Positions 1 to 12,416 of a stretch of DNA of 64,000 bases are shown here, one piece after another. The notes beneath the pieces are model-generated. The model was not told the DNA's origin. It saw only the letters and a list, made by a program, of their open reading frames with translations, and did not search any database. Source of the DNA: Enoplosus armatus (Eukaryota; Chordata; Actinopteri; Centrarchiformes; Enoplosidae); the NCBI RefSeq assembly GCF_043641665.1, contig NC_092189.1:11060333-11124332 (forward strand), read 5' to 3'. Numbering within the stretch: position 1 is the first letter of the stretch; every line of letters starts with the position of its first letter. A program made the position numbers and the translations under genes.

Positions 1-1488
1 AGGAAGGGCACTGTGGGTAGACTTGATTGTAGTCCTTATCTGTCAACACTGAGGCGCCACTGTAGTCTGCACTTAAGAATCACACTTAAACTTTGCAAAA
101 TGTTACTTTTAGCTTATTTTTACAAAGCTTTAAATCCTACTCTTCACTAAGTTCAAGTTTAGGACCATCCTTACAACCATTTCTGAGTAGTTTTATACAT
201 ACCGACCCTGGGGTTATATTCACAAAATAGCCTATATCCATTAAAACAAGTTCCCTTTAGGGTGCCCTACATGGCATGCCTCTAGATGGTTAAATAGTTG
301 ATAGTACCCTGTGTTTTTATTGCAGAGGTGTAAAAGTTATACTTTAAATCTGAGTCACATAATAAAACAATTTTAATTTTCACCAGAGTTTGGATCTGTT
401 TCACTGTAAATGCATCACGGTGCTGGTGCCCCACCGCATGCAGCTGGTGCGCTTTTTATTTTTAGCACCAATACAGAAATCGTTCATGGAAAACAGCAAA
501 AGTAGTTCTAACTTTGGAGGTATTTTCACGTAGAACCCATATCTCAGAAAAAGGAGGTGATTGTGAAAATAGGTTTTCCTTTTCCTTCCCTTTAAACAGC
601 AACACGAAGTTAGACAATAGAACATTCATTTCTCAGATGCATCTGTGAACGTATGTATGGACATTTCGAAAGGTGGACAGAGGATCCAGGAATCGAATCA
701 CCAGTTAATACATTTAATGGCTTCAATTCCCTTCTACCTGAGCAACAGCTGCCCCATACTGGATACTACTGCATATGTTAATTCTTCTTAAACACAAGCC
801 ACAATAAATTATCTGTCTATGTTATTTCCACTTTGCTGCAGCTTTTCTCCGGGGTTTAATACAGTCCAATGAGGCAATCAATTAAGCTTATAGAAAACAT
901 ATTTTTTATAGTTACACATCTTCACATAAAATGCTTTAAAAATGTCACTATTTTACATTGATTTCATGGCCTAATAACCAAGGCAGTTTCCCAAAGCCAC
1001 AAGAAGAGCTTATGGAAAAAAGCTCCAGCTTACACCAGATCTACAAATATATACAAAAAGATATGTAGTGAAACAGTTTCCAGGTGTATGACTTTTTACA
1101 AAGCATAAAACAAATAAATTCATCCAATATAATTTCTCAAAATGTAATGATAAAAGCCACACATCCACGCTGATATATAAAGCTGAAGGCAAATGATATA
1201 AGGATTTGAAACAACCATATAAAAATAGTATAAAAGTAAAGCTGGTAACAGTGGCTTAACTTGCTGAGTGTAGAGTTTTGATGATAAGTCTGGTCATGTG
1301 TCAACATAGTCTACATGTCTACATGCTCCTTATCCTGGGCACCACGACTCTGCACGTTTGCGAGAACATAATGTTTGATGTGCGTGTATCACGATCCAGT
1401 CAAGGACCGACATGGCTGCGTTCCAGTTCTCGTCATGAAGCACAATGCTGAATTCAACTCTACGTCACTTGAATTTTCAGTGTGCTCC
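1..1488 (-). other. Probable 3' UTR and downstream flank of the minus-strand Ig-like gene
   Basis: No convincing coding exon is visible here on either strand. The stretch is AT-rich and lies directly downstream of the stop codon of the minus-strand Ig-like gene (stop at 1489-1491). Minus-strand AATAAA signals (TTTATT on the plus strand) occur near 315-320 and 455-460, so a 3' UTR of about 1.0-1.2 kb is plausible. Which signal is used cannot be told from sequence alone. Confidence 0.4.
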
Positions 1489-4400
1489 TTACAGAAAGTT
1501 GAGTTTATCTGAGGTATAAACTTCACAGAAAGTTGTGTCTGAACTGAGGGGGGGGGCAGAGGTAACGGTGAGTCCTTTCAGCTCAAACCTTGGCTCAAGG
1601 CCCGAGGAGAGACAATCAGAGCCAACTGAAGGAGCTGCAGCGGCACCCTGCCCTCCTAGAGGTGCAACCTGGAGAAAGAAGTGAACCAAAAAAAAAACAA
1701 AACAAGGTAAATGTGTGTTTTAACGAAACAGTGTCAGTAAGTTCAATGTGTGACATGAGTCTGCCTTTGAAGGGCTAAAAATCAGTCTTAGAATGAGGAC
1801 TCCCAACATTTCATGCATTTAGAGGGAATTCTGTATGTTTGTGAGTGTACCTCAGGCTGAGGGGGGTTCACTGGGTTGGACACCTGTAAAGTAAAATAAA
1901 AATGCATGTGAGTCTGCGCTGGAAAATTATTTTTATATGATTTCTGTTTTTGCAGTGGACATAATGACGGAGATAATGTAATAATAATATTCTAGGAAAG
2001 TGTAAGTCACACTGAACCTTTAAATGTGGGTTCAGATTTGACTGAGTTATGACTAAGAGAAGGAGTGCCATTTTGATGCAGATTGCGGCAATTGCGTTAA
2101 AAACAGATCAGATGCCCATATGAACACTAACACACACTTACAATCTTTTTCATACAAAATGCCCTCCCTGTATTACTGTCCCTTTGCCACAATTCAGCAA
2201 GAAAGCACTGTCCAGGGAACCATAATGAGGGAAAGCGCCTCACAGTTTTAAAACCTTTGTATAACACCTACCGGTGGCCTAAGCGGGGTAGTTGCAGGTT
2301 CTCTAGATACAAGGAGGTTCATTGGCTGATAAGAGTGAGCCGGAGCTGGTGCAGCAGAGTAACTTGGTCCTGCAGGTTGATGCTCACCCTGCAATTGGAA
2401 CAAGGATATTGAAGTAAAAATAGCAGCACATATTATAAGCAGTTGGTCTGAATGCCCACTTGAGGAAGTACTCACATGGTAATAAACAGCAGGCGCTGCT
2501 GCAGTCTGAGGCGCAGACTCGTCCCTTTTAGAAGACCTCTTTCTACAACAGCACTTTCTCACGCAGCAACAGCAGATAATCACCCCAAAGATAACCCCGA
2601 CAATAATAACAACATAAGCAAATGTAGGAAGAGATTCTGTAAGAGCAGAAGAAAGGTTTTGTTTAGTTTGAATCATCAGTAACAAGTTTGTTCCTACATT
2701 TCTTCCTCCCATTAGAAAAAATGTGCTGTAGCTCACCGTGGTTTACCACCACCAGCACTGTCTGGGCCAGGTTGCCTTGCCGGTCTGTAAATTCAAAGGT
2801 GCCATAGTCTGTGCTTTCCACAGGATAAATCTCTATGCCATTATGCAATTCCTGAATCCTCCATGTAAAATCTGTCGTGACCAGCTGGCCTTCTTCCATG
2901 AATGTGTGGCGTTCACTTCCCCCCTCAGGTGTAAAAGTCACAGTCCACGAGGACATGGACGAAGGATACTGGATGAATAGCCGGCCGTTCACCTTTGCAT
3001 CATAGTGTCTATTGTTCTCTGTGTGTGATAAAGAGTATATTGTAAAAGAACATTTAATAAGATACACAACAGTCTAGAAGCTCACATGCAGTTTCTATCA
3101 AGTTCCTAACATCACCTTGTACTGTCAACTGTATCCTAGACAGCAAAGTGTTGTCTTTTCCCCTGAAGTTGTAGTAGCCGCTGTCTGCCTGAGTGGGGTG
3201 GATAATTTCCCAGACATTACGCTTCATCTCTCCTCTGCTTCCCTTATTGGTCTGAGGGTCAGTGCGGTTCCACAGGACCTTTGGCTGGTCCCGACTGTGA
3301 AGGGGGGTGAACTCCAGGAATTCAGTCCCTCTAGGAACATCACAGTAGTGCGCAACCCCGTAATACCTCTTGAACTTGGGAGCACAATCTGAAAAAGCAC
3401 ATACAGAAAAAAAACAGGGTGGATTTATTGTATTTAGGAATACTGCACATAGCTAAAAAAATACCTATTTCCACAAAGGTATTCCGATGGAATAGAGCCT
3501 TTAAATATGCAGTACAGTGTAATGTTCTCACCCAAAATTTTCAGTGTGAGGATATTGAATTTTCTATCATCATTAAATGAGATGGAAAAAGTTCCCACAT
3601 CTCTTTCTGTCAAATCTCTCAAACGAACTGAGCCAATGGAAACTTGGATGCGTGGGTCCTTTGCCTGAATCGGTGGATGACACAAATACATTTACTCAGG
3701 ACAGAGAGTAGATTCTGTTCGGCCTCATTCAAAACTTGCTTTGCCCTCACTTGAATAGAAGAAATTTGTCATATTCCAGATCTTGCCATGCATGGATGTC
3801 ACAGCAATATTGGTGATAGCATAAATGACAAGCCGCTCACCTCCTTTTTATCCATCATTAGCTTCCTGGATCCGCCATCACTCGGAGTGAAGTACAGCTG
3901 TCCATCGAAAAGAGGTGGCGTATATTCAAATGGAAGTGAAAAACTTTGGCCATAGCACACCTCTTCATACTTAAAATCAGCGGATGAGCCTTCAATCAGA
4001 TAGATGTGAAGAGTGAAGAAGAGATAGTTTGAGGGAATGTTAAGACAAGTCAGACACAAAATTTCATGGTGGCGCTACAGGAAAAGCCAGGTAATCACCA
4101 AAGTCATGAGGGATCATCCTTTGGGAACCATGCCTGTACAAAGTTTCACATCAATCCATCTCGTAGTCTGGACCAAAGTGGTGGACCAACAGAGTCACAA
4201 ACAGACATTGCTCTCCTTTAGCAAGTCAGATAAAGCCATGGAGATGACAAAATGCTGGTATGAATCTGATGAAGGCTTTTAAATGTTTTAGCCCAGGCGC
4301 ACATGGCTCACAGCTGATTTGGTGCAAGTGTGGGATTAGCCGGAGGCACATTTGTAAGACCATTTTAACAGCAGACCTGTTGACTTGTCATAGTAGGAAA

Positions 4401-4859
4401 AGCACAGGAGTTACTAATAACATTAACAATGGCTCTGTTATATTCAAGTGTTCCAGTAAGCCATAACAGTGTGACCAGGGCCCTGCAACTCAACCACATG
4501 TTACTCCACATGAGCACTAAATTTACGATTAACTGAATCGGTGGCTGCTGTTTTCGGTTTGATTTGATCATCTGATAGCAAAAGTTAATTCAGTAGCCCA
4601 GCTATACGCCTTTTACTCCACATATATATTTACAGAACATCCTGTGCATGTTTCCCACTGCAGCTGCTGCAGCGCATATTAGACGCAAATGACACAGTTC
4701 GCGTAATTGGCAGATTTGTACAAGTTGTCCAGGGTCCGCAGACCTGCTGTATGAAAAAAGAAAACGCTGTGAAGTTGTCGAATGGGTTGGACCTGCAACG
4801 TACAGAAGACTTTACTCACCAAACAAGACGCAGGAAAGGGTCATGTACAACAGTATCAT
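1489..4859 (-). CDS. Type I membrane protein with three Ig-like domains (paralogue A, unnamed)
   Basis: I do not recognise a named gene. Nine coding exons join in frame to about 455 residues: 4859-4820 (signal peptide, starting MILLYMTLSCVLFG), 3989-3841 plus 3664-3532 (Ig-like domain 1, split by a phase-0 intron), 3388-3116 (domain 2), 3018-2737 (domain 3), 2636-2476 (transmembrane), 2388-2272, 1883-1851 and 1668-1489. A non-coding exon probably ends at 4974. Domain borders are phase-1 introns, as in IgSF genes. Each domain keeps an approximate D/E-x-G-x-Y/F motif (DVGTF, DSGYY, DYGTF) but has no cysteine two residues later. Domain 2 carries the sequon LWNRTDP. The membrane helix is followed at once by a cysteine- and arginine-rich stretch (CCCCVRKCCCRKR), a likely palmitoylation zone. 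The tail is proline/alanine-rich, contains YQPM (a YxxM motif) and ends YTSDKLNFL. The plus-strand gene at 6966-12667 has the same exon plan and is clearly paralogous. A cell-surface receptor or adhesion role is inference. Confidence 0.8.
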
Positions 4860-4973
4860 GACCTGCAGAGAGAGGAGAGGGTTACCATGTTTACGTTTCT
4901 CTAAACACAGAGAGGAGAAAACTGAACATCGAGCACAAGATGTAAAATGACAGAGAAAAGGTTGTTTACTCAC

Positions 4974-5050
4974 TGCACAGATATTTCCCTCTACGTTGCG
5001 ATCGAGTTCGTGTGTTACTACTCAGACAGAAAAACTGAACTGGGCGAGGC
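4974..5050 (-). other. Putative 5' non-coding exon of Ig-like paralogue A
   Basis: On the minus strand a GCA|GTGAGT donor ends a possible leader exon at 4974, and a CTGCAG acceptor at 4863 precedes the exon carrying the ATG at 4859. The upstream end is only a guess. It supports transcription of this gene away from the plus-strand paralogue. Confidence 0.45.
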
Positions 5051-6470
5051 TTTCTTCACACTGTTGTTTGCGTCGTAACTGCGGCATATGTGCGCAAACT
5101 GCGCATATACCGTCGATCAGGCGGTGGTGCCCAACCAAGGTGTCTTGTGTGTTGTGGCCCCAAGACAAATATTAGGGGTCACAATATGATTAAATGCATT
5201 AGAAGGAAAATAAATGTTTATGTTACACAAGTTTATCGTAATTTTCTGTCTTTTCTTTATTTTGTTCTCTTTTTTTCTTGTGATATCTGGATTCAGGCCT
5301 CCAGAAATCCTTCAAATCAAACAATTCAAAGAGGCAAAATCACTCTTTGGTTGAACTGCTCATAATTTTGCCAGAGTCTCACAGAGCCAGACCAGTCTCC
5401 ACACTGAAAAGTTATGCCTTAACCTGTGATTCTGGACCAGCAGAGACATGTCTTCATGTCAGAAGAATAAAACCATAACTATTAAGTGATGTAATGGATA
5501 TAAGAATATACACTATATGCAATGTGAGCATTGAAATAGATGTTAAAAGGACACTGAAATTATCTTAATATTTTGAATAGATGTATTTAGTATATACCTT
5601 TTGTTTTATAATTCTCCCTATAAACTTAAATTAAAACATTAGTTTATTGGTAATCCATTGCTCTAGAGTTGAGTCAGGATTTGATTAATCTGCTCTCTGT
5701 TTACACCTGCTTCCGGGTCCGTCCACCAGCGTGTTGCTTGCCGGTCGCTCATAATACATTTGACTTGAAGGCAGCAACGTCGTGTCTGTTTCTTTCGTCT
5801 ATGTTTCCCATTTCTAGGTAATTATAGCGGTTGAAATATGTTATCAAACACTCACGCTATGTTTAATATGGTGTAAGGGACCCATGGATGGTGGAATATT
5901 TGTTAGACTGTTATTTTTACCTGATAATTACGTTAATGTGAACATCAAAAAGATGTTCCGACTAGCGCGCTTGCTATGTAGTGCAGCTGAAAGATTTTGC
6001 TTTCTATTTTCAATTTATGCTTCTTGACTTGCAGTACTTGTTTTATATTTCTTTATATTTTCTACTGTGTTTATTGTTATGCACCAACATACCAAAGCAA
6101 ATTCCTTGTATGTGTAAACCTACTTGGTAATAAAAGCGATTCTGATTGAAGAGACTATTCAAGTAAAGTACAAGTGGGCCTACTTCAAAAGTGTACTTCT
6201 GTACAGATGGACTCTCTGCAGAAAAAAGAGAATTTTCATAAGTGAGCGTCTGTCCTCATGTTTTTGTAAATTCCTGACAACATTTTAGGTCTGATCTCGG
6301 CACACAGCCCAGTATCCCACTCTGTAACTGTGCACTCTCTTTGCGCCACTAGCGTGTTTATACCCACGAACAGGCAAAAGTAAGGCAACATGTGACGCAT
6401 CTTGCGCAGGAGCTGCTGAGAATACAGCCTATCATCGCCCTAAATAAAAGAAGGGCACCAATGCCCATGC
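5051..6470. promoter_or_regulatory. Shared spacer between the head-to-head Ig-like genes
   Basis: This 1.4 kb separates the leader exons of two divergently transcribed paralogues, so both promoters must lie here or at its edges. The sequence is AT-rich, and I see no coding exon. A short dispersed repeat lies at about 6055-6150, in reverse orientation to its relative at about 7985-8110. No individual promoter element is clear enough to call. Confidence 0.5.
6055..6150 (-). repeat. Short dispersed repeat (TTTATTGCCAAGTA family)
   Basis: Read on the minus strand this starts with an AATCAG-type run, then TTTATTACCAAGTAGG, then ACACATACAAGGAATTTG. The plus strand at about 7985-8060 has the same order (TTTATTGCCAAGTAAG, then CACATACAAGGAATTTG), and 42889-42920 keeps only the AATCAGAATCAG start. 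This is a common type of fish dispersed repeat; I cannot assign it to a named family. Confidence 0.7.
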
Positions 6471-6479
6471 GCGCTCTGC

Positions 6480-6564
6480 AGAGGACGGTGTTATCCTCTT
6501 ATCCTCATTCCCATCAACATTCCTAAATATCCGTCGGTGGACTTACTCTTCACACACCCTGCAG
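6480..6564 (+). other. Putative 5' non-coding exon of Ig-like paralogue B
   Basis: The leader exon ends at a CTGCAG|GTGAGT donor at 6564. The next exon begins at 6960 after TCTTCACAG and carries the ATG at 6966. The transcription start is not visible directly; about 6480 is a guess. Confidence 0.45.
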
Positions 6565-6965
6565 GTGAGTTCACACTAGATGCGTCACAGACTATGTGAT
6601 CATTTGCACATGATCAATAATTGACGGCCTAATGATCCGTTGTATTGCTGTAAATGTTGCTCATCGGCTGGGAAACATGTTGGACACCTGAGTGGACATG
6701 ACTTCAGACAGCAGACAGGGCGTCATGGATCAGGCTGTGACTGTATTGATTATTTTAGGATGTACGTAGCATGCACCGCTCTGCAGAGACATGGCCACAG
6801 TTGTCTTTCAGCTTCCCCTTGTGTGGCTCGTTGATTTATGGTCGCATGTCCCTTCGGCTCGCGGGCTTGTTTTCGGAGGAGGATGGGGGTGCATGACAAT
6901 CTCGTGAGCGTCTCTGTCCACTGTGTTTGTAGATTAAACACTCTGGTCTGTCTTCACAGGAGAAG

Positions 6966-9900
6966 ATGTCCTCCTCTGTCCTACTCACTGCCCTCTTTAC
7001 CCTTCCCTTTGCTGTGGGTAAGTTCTTGAATATAGGCTAATTTTGGTATCACTATTAAGATAAAATAAAATAATCTTTTATTAATCCCTCAGTGGGGAAA
7101 TTTGCATAGTTCCAGCAGCATACAGGATAGTGCAATAGAGACATAAGTAGAAGATCAAGATATAATAAATAACAACAATAAAGACTGTTATAAAAATATA
7201 ATATAAAGCTACTAAAACTAAAAAAACAAAGGTAATTTACAAATTTACAAGTTCACAAAAGAAATAAATAAAGGTAAAGGGATTGTACTGTTAATAAGAC
7301 ACCCTTTGGTTTTTATAAATTGTGACTAATGGAAGAAATCATTGTTAATTTATCCTTCACTAATGCCACTCCTAAGAAAAACAATTGGGTTGCCAGGTTG
7401 GGAAAATCCCTTTGACTGGTGTTTATCCCTTTTTATGTGCTAGTAATGTAGTAAACCATACTCATTTGGTTTCTCTGTTTTTGATAAGATGTACAGTTTT
7501 CATATACCAATGTTATTAAAATCATTAATAAGGAGTCACAGATTTCTCACTTTCTAAGAAGCCCACAGCCAAAGCTAGTAAGTCATGTGCAATTCTAAAT
7601 GCAAATTATAAGTAATTAATAAAGTGTTCTTAACATAATCTGTCAAATCTGCAGTTGTAAATGTGAATTTGTTGTTATTCAACAGATTATGGTGCAGATA
7701 ATCTGCAGCTCTCCGATCAAACAGTCCATTTGAGAGTATGTACTACCCAAAAACGGGAAAAAGTGGCACTCTAGATTTGTCAGCCTATTGATTGTTAATA
7801 AAATATTCTTACTGGAGTACCGTCTTTTCCTGACTGTTTTTGGAAATTCAGACATTGCTGTTGATTCAATTACTGCTCATGATTGTGCTGAATTAAAGAG
7901 CTAAAAAGAATAATCAGGAAGAGGATAAACACCACAAGTTATGACCAATCTATAAAGCATTCATAATAATAATGCCTTATTTTTGTATAGAATCAGAATC
8001 AAGTTTATTGCCAAGTAAGTTTTCACATACAAGGAATTTGCCTTGGTATATTAGAGCATAACAATAAACAACACAAAATAAAGTAAGAAAATAAGTGACA
8101 AAAAACCAAGTAATTCAAGAAACATAAATATAAAGGCAGCTGCGTTCTGCACCAGTTGGAGTTAGTGGAGGGAGTTCTGACTGATACCTGAGTTAAGTGC
8201 ATTGCAGTGGTCCAGGCGAGAAAAGATACTAGCATGTATATGACAAAAATCTTCTAAAAGTGTGACTTGACAACCTTCTTTACTTGTTCATTAAGACAGA
8301 GATCTGCACCAGAAATTACATCTCGATTACAAGCAGTAGGCTTAATATTTTCTATCAGGCAGCTTAGCTTGCCATTAAAAAGGCTGGTGCATTTTTTGGC
8401 GCCAAACAGAGTGACTCATTATTGATTTTTAGGAAGTTTTGGGACATCCAACATTCAATATCAGCAAGGAATGCAAGTGGATTAGCTATGCTGTTCGTGT
8501 TATTGGAATTAACTGGAACGTAAAGCTGTGTGTCATCCGCGTTACAGTGATGGAGAACATCATGGTTCTGTATAACCTAAAAGGGAGCATGCATATTGAA
8601 AATGAAAGTGGTCCAATAATGGGCCCTAGGTTACAAGTTCTACTGAAAAGGATTTAAAGCCGTACCCTTAAAGCCCATTCAAATTTATGTGATGTGTGAT
8701 GTGATCAACAGTATCAAAGCCACGCTCAAATCTAATTGAACGAAGCAGCCAGAGGAAGGCATGACTCTGAGCTATGGTGAGCTCTAAAACCTGACTGAGA
8801 ACAATTAAATGATTTATTAACTATTAATAAAGTCATGTATTACTGTACCACATATAAAACCTTTACAAGTGTATGTGAGGTCTAATGTGCTGGAGAAGAT
8901 TAATAATAATCATATTGATTCTGCTCTCCCCACAGGTTGGGTCGTACTGGGTGAGTCAAATGTCACATTTCATCACATAACCTTCTCCTACAAAACATAT
9001 TCTCTGAAGAGGTTGCTGACTTTCTTTTCCACTTCGACAGGTGAAAGAGAAGAAGTCCAGAAGGTGTGTGCCGGGAAGGAATTTCGTCTGCCTGTGTACT
9101 CGACATCCAGGATGGTGACATTTACACCAAACCCTGAGGGACCGAGGCGAGTCCTGCTGGACAGAACCATCGTGAGTGGAAGTGTGTCACCGCTTGTGTT
9201 TTTGTTTGTTTGTTTTGTGTACAGATTTCCAAAACCTATTTACTGTACAACTGCAGGTGAAAGACCCGCGGTTCGAGTGGACCAGAGATAAGATGTTAGT
9301 CCTGAAAGAAGTGACTCATGATGATCAGGGACTTTACGCCATCAAACTGTCCTCTGGATTCACCTATGAGACTGTTCGCTTGACTGTTTCAGGTACGGTA
9401 GTGTCCTCTTTTTGTGAAATCCATCCCTTTTTTTTCACAGCGCATCTCCTGCCTCTTTGATTGGCTTGAAATGTATGTAAAATTATAGTAATATTCCATT
9501 ACAAGTAGAAATCCTTTATTCAAAATCCTACTTAAAAGTATGAAAATGGTCTCTGTAGTCACTGATATGATATTATATTTTGCATTTTTGGATAATGATG
9601 TTACAGCAGCATTTTACTGTTGTAGCTGGTTGATGTGGAGCTAGTTTCAACTTATTTATACAGAGTTGTAGCTTAGTCCAGTGGTTCCCAAACTAGGGGT
9701 AAGGCCCCATCCTAAGGGTCACAAGATAAATTTGAGGGGTTGAGAGATGATTAAAGAAGGATTATTTTACCCCTTTAGACCTTGAACAATTATTTAAATG
9801 AAACCATCTGAGAAGTTTAGAGGGCAAATGTCTCTTTGGTCGAGCTGCTAACAACTCATATTAGACATCTGAAATGTAACAAAGGGCACCAAATAGGCAC

Positions 9901-12346
9901 TGCTTTTTTAGGGGTAACAAGTCTAACATGTAGGGAACCACTGGTTTCATCTTTAACAACACATTCTATATTTTAAGCTAATGGTTTTTATGCAAAGTCT
10001 TCTGAAAAGCAATTAGTTACTACAACTGTCAGTGTAGTGGAGTAAAACGTCCAATATTTCCCTCTGAAATATTGTATGTGGAAGTATAAAGGAGCATAAA
10101 ATTGAACGCTTGTGTAAGTATAGTACCTCAAAACTGTACTTAAGTAAAGTATTTGAGTAAATATTCTCAGGTACTTTCCTGCTGATCGTTCGCTCTGCCT
10201 CTCTCTCATCCTCACTCCTTCGTCCTGCTTCAGAATGCATTAAGTCCTTGCACAGAAACTATGGGGAGAACTTTGAGCACAGCATCCCTGAAAATGGCTC
10301 CCTACTGGAGTTTTCTCCCCGAGGTGCTCCAGCTGAGGCCATGCCAGTTGTGCTGTGGAACCGGACAGACCCTGTGACCAGCGATGAGGGCCGGGGGCGG
10401 CTGCTGCGGGGAGGGAGGGTCTGGGTGGCCGAGAGAGTGACACAAGCGGACCAAGGGAACTACACTATGAAGGATGGCAAGGGGAAGGTCCTGTCCCGCA
10501 GTACCCTCACTGTCCGTGGTGAGCAGAGACAGTTTTAAGAATCTGACTGATGAATTTCCTTAACTTTAGAATCCTGTCAATTGTAACGTTTATATTTTAT
10601 CTTTTATCCCTTTCCATCTGACACCCTCTTATACCTTCACATTTCCTTCATTCTGCACTCCTCTCTTTGTGTTTGTGATCCTGCATGTGGACGCAGGGCG
10701 CTCCTTCAATGTCACCCGCTTCATCAAGGAGTCTCTAAACCTGCCCCTCTTTCTTCCTGTCCCTCATACCCACCTCATTTTTACCCCCACCCGATACCCC
10801 GATGAATCCTCCCTGGGCTCTTTTGACCCCAAGCCCCCCCGTGGCCCTGTGCAGCTGATCCGCGAGGGCCATATAACGGACCACGACATGCGCTACAGGG
10901 GCCTCATCTCTCTGGGCAGGAACGGCACCATCAATGAGGTCGTCATAGCGAGTCTGACCTCAAGGCATAATGGGGTGTATGAAATCAGAGATGGGGATGG
11001 CAACCTGGTATCCTCCACCTTGCTGCAGGTGGTCGGTGAGTGACAGCATGTGATTAAATTATTTCTTTTTTTGTATTTGAATTCTTCCTCACAGTTGCCA
11101 TTCATTCTGATATTTGTCCCGTCTTTGTGTCTCTACTCCCTCCAGAAAAGGGAGGCAAATGGCGAGCACTTCTCAAGTCCATCACTGTCCCTTCTGGCAT
11201 GTTTATGTCACTGGCTGGTTTCATCTTGTTCATTAAGCGATACCCAAACTGTAGCCTCACGCAGATCATCGCTGGCCTCAGAGCAAACCGCACGCCACCA
11301 GCCAACCCTCCGAGGGTCAACATCCAGGTGAGGGGATCAGGGGAACCTGGTTAGTGGCCCTACTGGCTGAGTTAGATGTGCTGCAGGTAGGAGAATTAAT
11401 AGATGTTAGTTTTTCTTTGTGCAGTTTCCAGCTGCTTTCACATTTTTCTTGTTATAAATGTATAAAAAAAGGAAACAAAATACAAGAAAATAAATAAATA
11501 AATCAGTTAAGATGAAATAAAAAACGGGGGGGATTATGTATACATGCAGGTTGGGGGAAGAAGAAGTGCTGGATATTTGATAATGTATGACATGTGGGTA
11601 GTTTAAGAGGGTATGGAACAGATTAAATAACCATATGGCATTAAAAGGGCCATTACTGGAGCTTTACTGCATGTGTGATTTAATTCATCTCATAACGTTT
11701 CCATACTTTTTAAGTCCATATGTTGTAAGACACATGATTGCAGCCATGGTATGATTTGTAAATTCTAGCCTTTCCCTCAAATCCTTCTAGGAATTAAACC
11801 TCGAAGCGTAGAACATGTATCATAGGGACTACGTTTTGCACTTATTTTAGTGAATGTCTGTCCTTCGTAAATGCACCTAAATGAGGCCCTCTGTGGCTTT
11901 GTTGTGAGGTATTGTCTACGACTGTGTTACCAAACCAAGTTGATGTGCTTTAAGTGTCTATGTGTGTTTGTCTGTGCAGGACTACAGCCAGCCCAGCCCT
12001 CAGGTCTCAGGCCTCTACAGTCACTCTCAGCAGCCTGGAACACCAAGAAAATGGACCCCAAGAACCAGTCCTGCTCATACTGTAAGGCTGATTAACCAAA
12101 TGAAATGACTTAGCAGGTTTTGTCTCTTTGCTTAAAATTGTTAAATAGCATTGTGTCTGTGTGCATGTACCATATGAGCTTGTGAGCTGCCGTTTCTTCT
12201 TCCAGGGTTACAGTCCGGTTATGGTAGGAACTCCGAGAGCTCAGAACCAGGAAGCACACAGCTTGGCAGCTGGGAGCTCCCCTTGTCATAATTCAAATAC
12301 TGAGGTAATACTACACTCCAGCTGTGAGCATTTGTATGTCACAGAC

Positions 12347-12416
<70 letters not shown>

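Noticed and set aside
8023..8657. Short ORFs in the paralogue B intron
   Set aside because: They lie in a dispersed repeat with many stops; no protein family is recognisable.
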